Assembly: GCA_017548765.1 (NCBI GenBank)
Contig: JAFYZH010000071.1
Span: forward strand, 1 to 40,903
Source: Lachnospiraceae bacterium
GTDB taxonomy: Bacteria; Bacillota; Clostridia; Lachnospirales; Lachnospiraceae
DNA length: 40,903 nucleotides
Direction of reading: 5' to 3'
The notes under the pieces were generated by a model that was given only the letters and a program-made list of their open reading frames with translations, made no database searches and was not told the origin of the DNA. This document shows, piece after piece, positions 34,254 to 40,903 of the stretch (position 1 is its first letter; each line of letters opens with the position of its first letter). Position numbers and translations under genes: made by a program.

Positions 34254-34889
34254 TCATCCGTTCTTGCGGATCGGATGGCGTACCACAGTCTTCAGTTTCT
34301 CCGGCGCAACCTTGCGCGCATCACTCAGGTAGATCTCATGATGCAACCTCTGATCCGTAATATCCAAAACATAGCCCTGCTCCTTCGCGAAGCGATGCAT
34401 CGCCTCAACCGTGGCAGGCTCATCATCATAGGAACCTATGTGCATGCATTGCACGCACAGCCCCTCATCGTATGTAAAGAACTCCACTTTCGAGAAGTCC
34501 TGCTTTTTCTTCGCTATCGCTTCGCGGACTGCCCAGTCGAAATCCGCCTGCGTGACGAAATCCGGCAAACGGATGACCGAGATCCAGTGGAAATCCGCCT
34601 TGCGAGCATAGTCGATCCCAACGACTCCCTCCTGCCACCAGAAACCCTCCAGCGGCGGCACGACGTAATCGAAATACCCTTCGATTCGGTGATCGCCCAT
34701 CTTACTCATCTTGATCGTAAATGCGATGCCATACAACAGGCCGATCGCCTGCTTATACGCACCGTCCTCCTCATTCGGATCCCCGGTGCCCCGGACCGCT
34801 ATAAAGTTCATCTTCGGAACCGTCACGATCGACGGCTTCCCCTTCGGCATATAAAATTCCTTATACTCCTTCTTGAAATCAAACGCCAT
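34254..34889 (-). CDS. GyrI-like small-molecule-binding domain protein
   Basis: A 211-residue protein starting MAFDFKKEYKEFYMPKGKPSIVTVPKMNFIAVRGTGDPNE cut here to MAFDFKKEYKEFY. It holds a GyrI-like (SOUL/BmrR effector-binding type) domain, with GFWWQEG and LPDFVTQADFDWA signatures, as in stand-alone GyrI-like proteins that bind or hydrolyse electrophilic or drug-like molecules. The ATG at 34887-34889 has GGAGG eight bases upstream; the frame is open to 34928 but lacks a site there. It is the first gene of the five-gene unit ending in tetR. Confidence 0.85.
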   Translation of the reverse strand: MAFDFKKEYKEFYMPKGKPSIVTVPKMNFIAVRGTGDPNEEDGAYKQAIGLLYGIAFTIKMSKMGDHRIEGYFDYVVPPLEGFWWQEGVVGIDYARKADFHWISVIRLPDFVTQADFDWAVREAIAKKKQDFSKVEFFTYDEGLCVQCMHIGSYDDEPATVEAMHRFAKEQGYVLDITDQRLHHEIYLSDARKVAPEKLKTVVRHPIRKNG

Positions 34890-34945
34890 TCGTAAGTCCT
34901 CCCTTATGCTGTTGTGGCACTTTCTCACAGGGTTCTTTCCGGTCG

Positions 34946-35213
34946 TTTTATACCTAAACTACCGGATCTGCTTCACTTTAGTCACTTTTCCACTCTTACG
35001 TTTCACTGCCATCTCAGCCATTTTATGACTAAGAAACTGATTTTGCGCCGTTCTAGTTATTATATCATACTTTTAAGAAGAACACTAAGCCTTTTTTTCG
35101 GTTTCCGAGATGTTTCTTTCAGGCAGTTTCATACCTAAACCTTCACTCTAAGCTTGCTTTAGGCATAATTACAAGTTTCAGCCATGCGTCCGGCTCAAAA
35201 AATTATGCCTAAG
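34946..35213. repeat. Four interspersed copies of a short TTTAGGYATRA motif
   Basis: On the plus strand the copies read TTTTATACCTAAAC (34946-34959), TTTTATGACTAAG (35021-35033), TTTCATACCTAAAC (35127-35140) and AATTATGCCTAAG (35201-35213), with starts 75, 106 and 74 bases apart. Two inverted copies follow at 35156-35170 and 35230-35241. Several lie in small hairpins of the form GTTTAGGTATRAAAC. Confidence 0.6.
35059..35067 (-). promoter_or_regulatory. Extended -10 promoter of the GyrI-like to TetR operon
   Basis: Minus-strand TGATATAAT, a consensus TATAAT (35059-35064) with the extended TG. The -35 is poor (TTAGTG with an 18-base spacer), as is typical for extended -10 promoters. The transcript would have a leader of about 160 bases. 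Confidence 0.65.
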
Positions 35214-35241
35214 GCGTCGATCCATTCTCGCCTTAGGCATA
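35197..35241 (-). terminator. Terminator after the GNAT gene, with a competing third arm
   Basis: Minus-strand TATGCCTAAGGC (35230-35241) and GCCTTAGGCATA (35204-35215) form a 12-bp perfect stem with a 14-base loop, followed by AATTTTTTG (T run complement of 35197-35202). A third copy (35156-35170) can pair over 15 bases with the middle arm (35201-35215), an alternative structure. Confidence 0.8.
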
Positions 35242-35287
35242 TTCCTGCGGAAATCTTCCGCTCCGCTCATATCTACTCCCAAAAACC

Positions 35288-35761
35288 TCACAATTTCAAC
35301 CGCATGTTTATGTATTTCTGCGTTATCTCCGTAAACCCGAGTTTCTTGTAGAGTTTGTATCCTTCGTCGGTCGCCTTTAAGTCGAGCTGGCATAGGTGTT
35401 TCTCTTTCGCATACGCGATCATCTCATTCAACAGTCGTGTGCTGATCCCGTGGCCGCGGTATTCCTTCTCGGTGAACACGTTGAGAACTTCTCCTTCCAG
35501 GCCGTTCAGAAACGCCGGATTTGCAGGCTTCTCGATGATGAGCAGGTAGGCCGTCGCCACCAGGCGTTCCCCGTCCCGGGCCACAAAAGCGACCAAGTCT
35601 CTTCCGAGTTTTCTTTCAAAATATCCCGGCAACTGCTCTTCCATCGCCCGACGGTCCTCATCGCTGACCGAGCCATAATCATCGATCATGTACGCGATCC
35701 GAAGCCGGACTAATTCCGGAATATCCTCTATCCTCGCTGTATCAAAAACCAGCTCATCCAT
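35288..35761 (-). CDS. GNAT-family N-acetyltransferase
   Basis: A 157-residue acetyltransferase. The acetyl-CoA-binding motif A is NVFTEKEYRGHGISTRLLNEMIAYAKEK (about residues 98-125, with R-G-H-G-I), and motif B is LDLKATDEGYKLYKKLGF. Substrate unknown. The ATG at 35759-35761 with GGAGGAGG is preferred to an upstream in-frame codon at 35782 that overlaps the DUF3137 stop. It is the second gene after the 36706-36734 promoter. Confidence 0.9.
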   Translation of the reverse strand: MDELVFDTARIEDIPELVRLRIAYMIDDYGSVSDEDRRAMEEQLPGYFERKLGRDLVAFVARDGERLVATAYLLIIEKPANPAFLNGLEGEVLNVFTEKEYRGHGISTRLLNEMIAYAKEKHLCQLDLKATDEGYKLYKKLGFTEITQKYINMRLKL

Positions 35762-35778
35762 AATGCCTCCTCCACGGC

Positions 35779-36630
35779 TCATCCCAGGATCGTAGCAATG
35801 AACATCTTGATGTCGTCGATCTCCGACTGCACCTTCGCCATCTCCTGCTCGATATCCAACTTGCCGATCTCAACGTTCGCATCAAATACATTCTTACCCG
35901 GCTCGTTGAACGCGAGGACCACGCGATTCCCGTAAACGGTCATGGCAATGCTCTCGTATTTGCTTCCCAGAAACTCCAAACGTTCCATAAAATGCGGTGT
36001 GAGCAGGTAAAAAGCATCGTGCTCATAGGGCGAATACACGTCAAACTCTTTGTTAAATCTCGCCGACTCGAGTTCCACCTTCGTGTCTTTTTCTTCCCTG
36101 CGGCTCAGCGCCCTGTGTTTAAACTTCCGGCTGAACACCGACACGGAATTCACCAACTTATTCGGGAAATAAAACACCATCATCCGGCCTTCGAAATAGG
36201 TCGTTGAAGATGTATGGTCATCCCGCTCATCTACATCTCTCACATTGACTTCCGCGATCTGAAAATTCACGCCCGCATAAGTCGCATTGACAAAATCCTC
36301 CGACCAGTGGCGGTTTCCCATTTCACAGACGCGGAAACTCTCGATCGCATCGTAGGAATAGCCTCCGTTCGGTTCATAAAGTACATTTTCAAAGTTGTTC
36401 TCCAGCGGTTCCCGGACGAACGCATCCTTATACAGCGCCCGCATCTCTGCCCTGAGTTTATTCATCCTCGAGCACCCGTAAAAGATCATGATCAGTCCGA
36501 TCGGCGGGATCAAAATAAGCAGTGCGCCAAACAAAATAAACAGCATCGTTTTGCCGGCCGCATTTCTCTTCTCCTGCAGTTTGATCATTGCTTCGTTAGA
36601 ATTCCGGACCCCATAATACATTTCACTCAT
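35779..36630 (-). CDS. DUF3137-family membrane protein
   Basis: A 283-residue protein. After a short charged N-terminus there is a hydrophobic stretch (about residues 27-52, KTMLFILFGALLILIPPIGLIMIFYG), probably a single hairpin or TM helix, then a soluble domain with ALYKDAF, FENVLYEPNGGYS, YFEGRMMVFYFPNKL and YLLTPHFMERLEFL. This layout matches the DUF3137 family, whose function is unknown. GGGGAT precedes the ATG, and a strong promoter lies 76-104 bases upstream. Confidence 0.82.
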   Translation of the reverse strand: MSEMYYGVRNSNEAMIKLQEKRNAAGKTMLFILFGALLILIPPIGLIMIFYGCSRMNKLRAEMRALYKDAFVREPLENNFENVLYEPNGGYSYDAIESFRVCEMGNRHWSEDFVNATYAGVNFQIAEVNVRDVDERDDHTSSTTYFEGRMMVFYFPNKLVNSVSVFSRKFKHRALSRREEKDTKVELESARFNKEFDVYSPYEHDAFYLLTPHFMERLEFLGSKYESIAMTVYGNRVVLAFNEPGKNVFDANVEIGKLDIEQEMAKVQSEIDDIKMFIATILG

Positions 36631-36705
36631 TACGATCCCCCTATTTTCCTATTCTTGTTAAACCATGTCCATTCTCTCTCTGATCTTTACGATCTGTCTG
36701 TTTTG

Positions 36706-36734
36706 ATTATACACATCCTCTCGCTTAAATGCAA
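36706..36734 (-). promoter_or_regulatory. Sigma-A promoter of the DUF3137-GNAT operon
   Basis: Minus-strand TTGCAT (36729-36734), 17-base spacer, perfect TATAAT (36706-36711). The predicted start near 36699 gives a leader of about 70 bases. Confidence 0.8.
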
Positions 36735-36781
36735 GTTCCGGCTTTCGGTGACAGGGTATCCGCCTCCATTTTTCCGAAAGG

Positions 36782-36825
36782 CAGATACAACTTGAGCCGC
36801 CATAATGGCGGCCCAAGCGTATCTG
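36782..36825 (-). terminator. Terminator after the giant surface protein
   Basis: CAGATAC/GTATCTG outer stem (36782-36788 with 36819-36825), an internal loop, and GCCGCC/GGCGGC inner stem around ATAAT. The following minus-strand bases (CCTTTCGG) are only weakly T-rich. Confidence 0.6.
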
Positions 36826-36846
36826 TGTTTCTGTGTATTTTATTAC

Positions 36847-39800
36847 TTATCTGATGCGTTTTTTCCTGAACGAGATCAATCCGAGGATCGTCATTGCGAG
36901 GAGTACCATGCCGGCGAGAATAGCTGCGGTTAAAAGGATCCACAAATCGCTATCATCGTCATCCGGTGTTTCATCCGGGGCTGTGGTAGGCGCCTCTGTC
37001 GGTGCTTCCGTAGAAGGCTCGGTAGGAGTGATCGTTGTCTCAGGTTCTTCGGTAGTTGCCTCTGTAGGTGCCTCTGTGGGTGCCTCCGTAGGTTCTTCCG
37101 TTGTAGGCTCTTCTGTTGTAGGCTCTTCCGTTGTAGGCTCGGTAGGAGCTTCCGTAGGCGCCTCTGTCGGAGGTTCTGTCGGCGGTTCCGTAGGAGGAAC
37201 GGTAGGCACTTCCTCTTTGATCTTCTTAATGATCTTCAAGGTAACCGTGCACTCGCCATCCTTGAAAACTACTTTGATCGAGTGTTCGCCGATCGAGAGC
37301 GTCTCCAGATAAGACGGGGCAAATGTGAGAACTACACCACCCTTTGTAACAGTGTAATCGGTTCCCTTATTCGCGGTCTCGCCGTCAACAACGGCCTTTT
37401 CGAAGTTCGCGAAGCAGTCTGCATCATCATATCTCTTCTTGATGCGGATCGCAGCGGTATTTCCGCTTTCCTTCGTCCACTCTCTGTCGGATCCGTCATC
37501 GTAGTAGTCGCCACGGATGACAACCTTCAACGTATCTCCGTAGAAATCCTGATGCTCATCGTCCGCCTTAAACAGGACTTCAACCGTGTACTCGCCGGAC
37601 TTGGTTCCGACTGCATGTTCGCTCCATGTCTCTCCGCCATCAACACTATAAAGGATCGTGTATCCCTCCGGAAGACCTGCCGGATCCTGAACCAGGTTCT
37701 GTGCATTTCCGTTTTCTTTCAGACCATCCTTCGCCACAGGCTTCTGTCCGTCGGTCAGTTCCGGAATAGGCTGGATCGCTTTCTCCCATTTAGCGTATAC
37801 CGTTGTATTAACGGTAACCGGTTCTTCAAAGGTGTAAGGTACGCTAAGTTCTTCATCGGCAAACCAGCCTTTGAAAATATATCCTTTGCGTTCAGGCTCT
37901 CCGGGATCCGCTGCAGGGTCTCCATATTCGGCCTCCTCAGCCTCTATCTCTGAACCGCCATTGGTTTCAAACGAAACCGTATAGACATTCTTGGATTCGG
38001 TGAATACTGCCGTAAATGTTTCAGGGCCCTGCACCGGAGCGATCTCTGTATCCCAGCCGGCAAATGTATACGAGAATTCCGCTGTCGACGGCTTCTCAAC
38101 ATCCGCGTGTGTAGGAACTACACCATACTCTACGATCGTAACATCGATCACGCTGCCGTCATCCGACTTCCATGTGATCTCGTAACTGTTTTTGGTTTCT
38201 TCAAATACGGCGATATAGGTCTCCGGACCTGTAACTGCCTGCAGATCACGATCCCATCCCTTAAAGGTATAGGTGAATTCAGCCGTAGCTTCCTTCTCAG
38301 CATCCGCATGCTTAGGAACGTCGCCATACTCTACATACGTAACATCGATCACGCTGTCAGCGTCTAACTTCCATGTGATCTCGTAACTGTTTTTGGTTGC
38401 CTCAAATACGGCGATATAGGTCTCCGGACCTGTAACTACCTGCAGATCATGATCCCATCCCTCGAAGGTATAGGTGAATTCGGCCGTAGCCTTCTTCACA
38501 GGATCCGCATGCTCAGGCGCGGTGCCATACTCAACGGTCGTAACGTCGATCACGCTGCCGTCATCCGACTTCCATGTGATCTCGTAACTGTTTTTGGTTG
38601 CCTCAAATACGGCAACATAGGTCTCTGAACCGATCACTGCCTGCAGATCATGGTTCCAACCCTTAAAGGTGTAGGTATACTCAGCCGTAGCTTCCTTCAC
38701 AGGATCTGCGTGTGTAGGTACGAGGCCGTACTCTACCGTCGTGGTGTCGTAGACATTGCCCTCGTCATCCTTCCATGTGATCTGATAACTTCTCCTTAAC
38801 GGCTTGAATTTCGCCGTGTAGGTTGCCGGTCCATCGACAGCAACAACTTCCTGATCCCAACCGACGAATTCATACTCATATTCCGGAGTTGTCTCCATCT
38901 TAGGAGTTTCCCATTCAGGAACGGTGCCGTACTCCACGTTCTGGGTGCCGATCACGCGGCCATCCGGATACAGCCATGTAATTGCATAACTGCGACGGAT
39001 CGCTTTGAACTTCGCCTGGTATGACGCAGGGCCGGTAACCGCCTGGATCTCAGGAGTCCAGCCGTCAAACACAAACGTGAACTCTGCAGTCTCCTGCTTC
39101 GTCAGGTCTGCATGAACCGGCATGCTTCCGTACTCTACGGTCGTGGTATCGATCGTATTTCCGTCTTCATCCTTCCAAACGATCTCGTGACTGTTGACAG
39201 TCTTGGAGAACTGAGCGGTATACTCCGCATCTCCGGTAACCGCCTTAACGCTCGGTGACCAGCCGGAGAATGTGTACTCATACTGCGCATCCTCCTGCTT
39301 TGTCGGAGCTTCATGCTGAGGGATCGAGCCATGTTCAACTTTGGTGACATCGATCACTTTTCCGTCTTCGTCCTTCCAGGTGATCTCATATTTTCTTCTG
39401 GTCTTTTCAAATCTGGCAATATATGTTTCCGGACCGGCAACTTCCTTGAAAGCCCTATTCCAACCAATGAAGGTATATATGAATTCGTCCGTATCTTTCT
39501 TAACGGGATCTTCATGTGCAGGTACGCTTCCATACTCTACCACAGAGGTATCAAATACATTGCCCTCATCATCCTGCCATGTGATCACATAGCTTCTTCT
39601 GGAAGGTGTAAATATCGCCGTGTAGACTGCCGCCCCATCGACTTCCGTAACCATCGGATCCCAGCCGGCGAAGGCATACTCATATTCCGGCGTCGGCTCC
39701 ATCTCAGGATCATTACAGGACGGCACGGTGCCGTACTCCCAAGCGCCCGAATCGATCACGAGTCCGTTTTCATACTTCCATGTGATCTCATAACTCTTTG

Positions 39801-40903
39801 TGGTCTTCTGGAACTTTGCCAGATATTCTGCAGTTCCGGTAACCGCTTTTAGGTCCGGAGTCCAGCCATCGAACTCATAGTAGGCTTCCTTCGTTTCCTT
39901 GTTGTTCAGGTCCGAATGCACTGGCATACTTCCGTACTCTACCGTTGTGGTATCGATCAAGTTTCCGTTCTCATCTTTCCAGACGATCTCATAGCTGTTG
40001 ACGCTTTCGGAAAACTGCGCTTTATACTCTGCTGCTCCTGTAACCGCCTTTATGCTCGGAGACCAACCTTTAAATGTATACGAATACTGCGGATCCGCCT
40101 TTTTAACCGGGGTCTCATGCTGAGGGATCTCACCGTATTCTACTGTAGTAACATCGATTACTTCTCCGTTCTCATTCTTCCAGGTGATCTCATAGGAGTT
40201 CTTTGAAGGAGAGAAACGGGCGGTATATACAGCGGGTCCGTCAACAACCGAAAGCTCTCTGTCCCATCCGATGAAGGTATAGGAATATTCATCTGTAGCC
40301 TTCTTATTCGGATCTGCATGGGAAGGCATGGTCCCGTATCCTGCCTCCGTCACATCGATCAAACTGCCATCCTCGTACTGCCATGTAATCTCATAAGGTC
40401 TCGGAATCTCCCGGAACACGGCTTTATAGGTCGCATTTCCCGTAACCGCCACCGGAGTCTCCTCCCATCCTTCAAAAACATAGCAGCTTTCCTTTGTGGG
40501 CTGTTTCTCAGGAGGCTCGTGAGACGGCACTGTTCCGTATTCCACGCTTGTCACGTCAAACTGACTGCCATCCTCATCCAGCCAAGTGATTTCATAGCTT
40601 CTTCTGATCCCTTCAAATACTGCATTGAAGGTCGTATCTTCGGTGAGTTCTTTTAATTCCTTATCCCATCCGATAAAGGTGTAGTCATACTCAGCGCTGG
40701 GTTCCTTTTCCGGTTTTTCTCCCTTGTATTCCGGAATGTCGCCCTCATAATACGTGTCCGTTCCGATCAGATTTCCATCGGAATACCAGCTGACTTCGAT
40801 CTCCTTGCGCTTCTCCCAAACTCCGGCCAATGTTGCATTTCCGTACGTACCATAAATATTTGTATTCGCATCATATTTTTCGTTAAGCTTCCATGTACCG
40901 CCA
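36847..40903 (-). CDS. Giant repeat surface protein, N-terminus beyond window
   Basis: The frame is open to the window edge (the TTG at 40830 is not a real start), giving 1351 visible residues. The first visible residues (GGTWKLNEKYDANTN... ATLAGVWEK) look like another adhesin-type repeat. Then come fourteen ~67-residue units (about 40803-37990), each with EITW-DG-ID-T-VEYG-P-H-DP-K-YTF-GWD-AVTG-TYTA-F. A standard InlB B/Listeria-Bacteroides-type repeat (VYTVSFETNGG...VYAKWEK) follows, then a spacer, an X2-like Ig domain (GTDYTVTKGGVVLTFAPSYL, SIGEHSIKVVFKDG), a ~75-residue Pro/Thr/Glu stalk, and a C-terminal TM helix (LWILLTAAILAGMVLLAMTI) with KKRIR. There is no LPXTG motif before the helix, so it is probably held by the membrane helix or by a degenerate sorting signal. 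Likely an adhesin or cell-wall stalk. Confidence 0.9.
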   Translation of the reverse strand, partial: GGTWKLNEKYDANTNIYGTYGNATLAGVWEKRKEIEVSWYSDGNLIGTDTYYEGDIPEYKGEKPEKEPSAEYDYTFIGWDKELKELTEDTTFNAVFEGIRRSYEITWLDEDGSQFDVTSVEYGTVPSHEPPEKQPTKESCYVFEGWEETPVAVTGNATYKAVFREIPRPYEITWQYEDGSLIDVTEAGYGTMPSHADPNKKATDEYSYTFIGWDRELSVVDGPAVYTARFSPSKNSYEITWKNENGEVIDVTTVEYGEIPQHETPVKKADPQYSYTFKGWSPSIKAVTGAAEYKAQFSESVNSYEIVWKDENGNLIDTTTVEYGSMPVHSDLNNKETKEAYYEFDGWTPDLKAVTGTAEYLAKFQKTTKSYEITWKYENGLVIDSGAWEYGTVPSCNDPEMEPTPEYEYAFAGWDPMVTEVDGAAVYTAIFTPSRRSYVITWQDDEGNVFDTSVVEYGSVPAHEDPVKKDTDEFIYTFIGWNRAFKEVAGPETYIARFEKTRRKYEITWKDEDGKVIDVTKVEHGSIPQHEAPTKQEDAQYEYTFSGWSPSVKAVTGDAEYTAQFSKTVNSHEIVWKDEDGNTIDTTTVEYGSMPVHADLTKQETAEFTFVFDGWTPEIQAVTGPASYQAKFKAIRRSYAITWLYPDGRVIGTQNVEYGTVPEWETPKMETTPEYEYEFVGWDQEVVAVDGPATYTAKFKPLRRSYQITWKDDEGNVYDTTTVEYGLVPTHADPVKEATAEYTYTFKGWNHDLQAVIGSETYVAVFEATKNSYEITWKSDDGSVIDVTTVEYGTAPEHADPVKKATAEFTYTFEGWDHDLQVVTGPETYIAVFEATKNSYEITWKLDADSVIDVTYVEYGDVPKHADAEKEATAEFTYTFKGWDRDLQAVTGPETYIAVFEETKNSYEITWKSDDGSVIDVTIVEYGVVPTHADVEKPSTAEFSYTFAGWDTEIAPVQGPETFTAVFTESKNVYTVSFETNGGSEIEAEEAEYGDPAADPGEPERKGYIFKGWFADEELSVPYTFEEPVTVNTTVYAKWEKAIQPIPELTDGQKPVAKDGLKENGNAQNLVQDPAGLPEGYTILYSVDGGETWSEHAVGTKSGEYTVEVLFKADDEHQDFYGDTLKVVIRGDYYDDGSDREWTKESGNTAAIRIKKRYDDADCFANFEKAVVDGETANKGTDYTVTKGGVVLTFAPSYLETLSIGEHSIKVVFKDGECTVTLKIIKKIKEEVPTVPPTEPPTEPPTEAPTEAPTEPTTEEPTTEEPTTEEPTEAPTEAPTEATTEEPETTITPTEPSTEAPTEAPTTAPDETPDDDDSDLWILLTAAILAGMVLLAMTILGLISFRKKRIR
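37990..40803 (-). repeat. Fourteen in-frame ~201-bp repeats with a four-unit super-period
   Basis: Unit length is about 67 codons. The last units are nearly identical in DNA: the block beginning CTTCCATGTGATCTCGTAAC recurs at 38167, 38368 and 38569, exactly 201 bases apart. At the protein level, units 3-4-5-6 resemble 7-8-9-10 position by position, and unit 11 resembles 7 and 3. That indicates duplication of a ~268-residue (about 804-bp) block, followed by recent single-unit expansion of units 11-14. Confidence 0.88.

Larger units (their letters stand above)
34890..35287. other. Repeat-rich spacer between GNAT and GyrI-like genes
   Basis: A 398-base gap with no convincing gene. It holds the GNAT terminator (35197-35241), the extended -10 promoter of the next operon (35059-35067), and four spaced copies of a TTTAGGYATRA-type motif. 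The transcript leader to the next gene would be about 160 bases, with small hairpins at 34940-34965 (CCGGT-GTTT/AAAC-ACCGG) and near 35013-35034. Confidence 0.7.

Noticed and set aside
34914-35138. A 74-residue plus-strand open frame in the spacer
   Set aside because: No ribosome-binding site, low-complexity Phe/His/Ser composition, and it overlaps the minus-strand promoter.
36855-36990. LPXTG cell-wall sorting signal in the giant protein
   Set aside because: The sequence before the final helix reads DETPDDDDSDLW; no LPXTG-like motif is present, so sortase anchoring cannot be claimed.
36970-37215. Short repeats that might suggest a CRISPR array
   Set aside because: The repeats are contiguous and in frame within the Pro/Thr/Glu stalk, with no unique spacers.

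Overview
The window is a stretch of a Clostridia (Firmicutes) chromosome, most like Lachnospiraceae. The evidence is moderate GC, strong GGAGG ribosome-binding sites with several TTG starts, TTGACA/TATAAT-type promoters, a SCIFF ranthipeptide with its radical-SAM maturase, a fused SecDF, DapL-type lysine synthesis, HemZ and a GatCAB operon. Every gene I can support (28 CDSs, the two at the edges incomplete) lies on the minus strand, so transcription runs from high to low coordinates. I saw no tRNA, rRNA, CRISPR array, prophage or intact transposase.

Layout in transcription order. (1) 40903-36847: the C-terminal part of a giant surface protein with fourteen ~67-residue repeats, an X2-like Ig domain, a Pro/Thr/Glu stalk and a membrane anchor, ended by a terminator. 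(2) 36734-35197: promoter, DUF3137-like membrane protein, GNAT acetyltransferase, terminator. (3) 35067-31403: an extended -10 promoter and long leader, then five close-packed genes (GyrI-like protein, SAM methyltransferase, unknown protein, GrpB/UPF0157, TetR regulator) and a terminator. (4) 31279-27367: an MMPL/RND-type exporter overlapping by ATGA with a coiled-coil lipoprotein, probably controlled by the TetR. (5) 27366-26088: dapL with its own promoter. (6) 26063-25706: a ~358-bp imperfect giant palindrome with a three-way-junction centre, not part of any gene. (7) 25514-20975: gatC-gatA-gatB and a CNNM/CorC-type membrane protein. (8) 20957-13933: a perfect promoter driving scfA (SCIFF), scfB, secDF, tgt, yajC and two conserved unknown proteins. 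(9) 13914-3910: another strong promoter driving leuB-ilvD-ilvB-serC-serA-DUF1015-recJ. (10) 3913-1: promoter, Rel (p)ppGpp enzyme, MBL-fold hydrolase and the start of hemZ.

The genes couple protein synthesis and export (GatCAB, Tgt, SecDF, YajC) with amino-acid synthesis (branched chain, serine, lysine) and the stringent response. The SCIFF genes sit inside the Sec/Tgt transcription unit. The most unexplained sequence is the palindromic element between dapL and gatC. Next come the repeat-rich spacer at 34946-35241, the attenuator-like hairpin between scfA and scfB, and the four-unit super-repeat of the giant surface protein.
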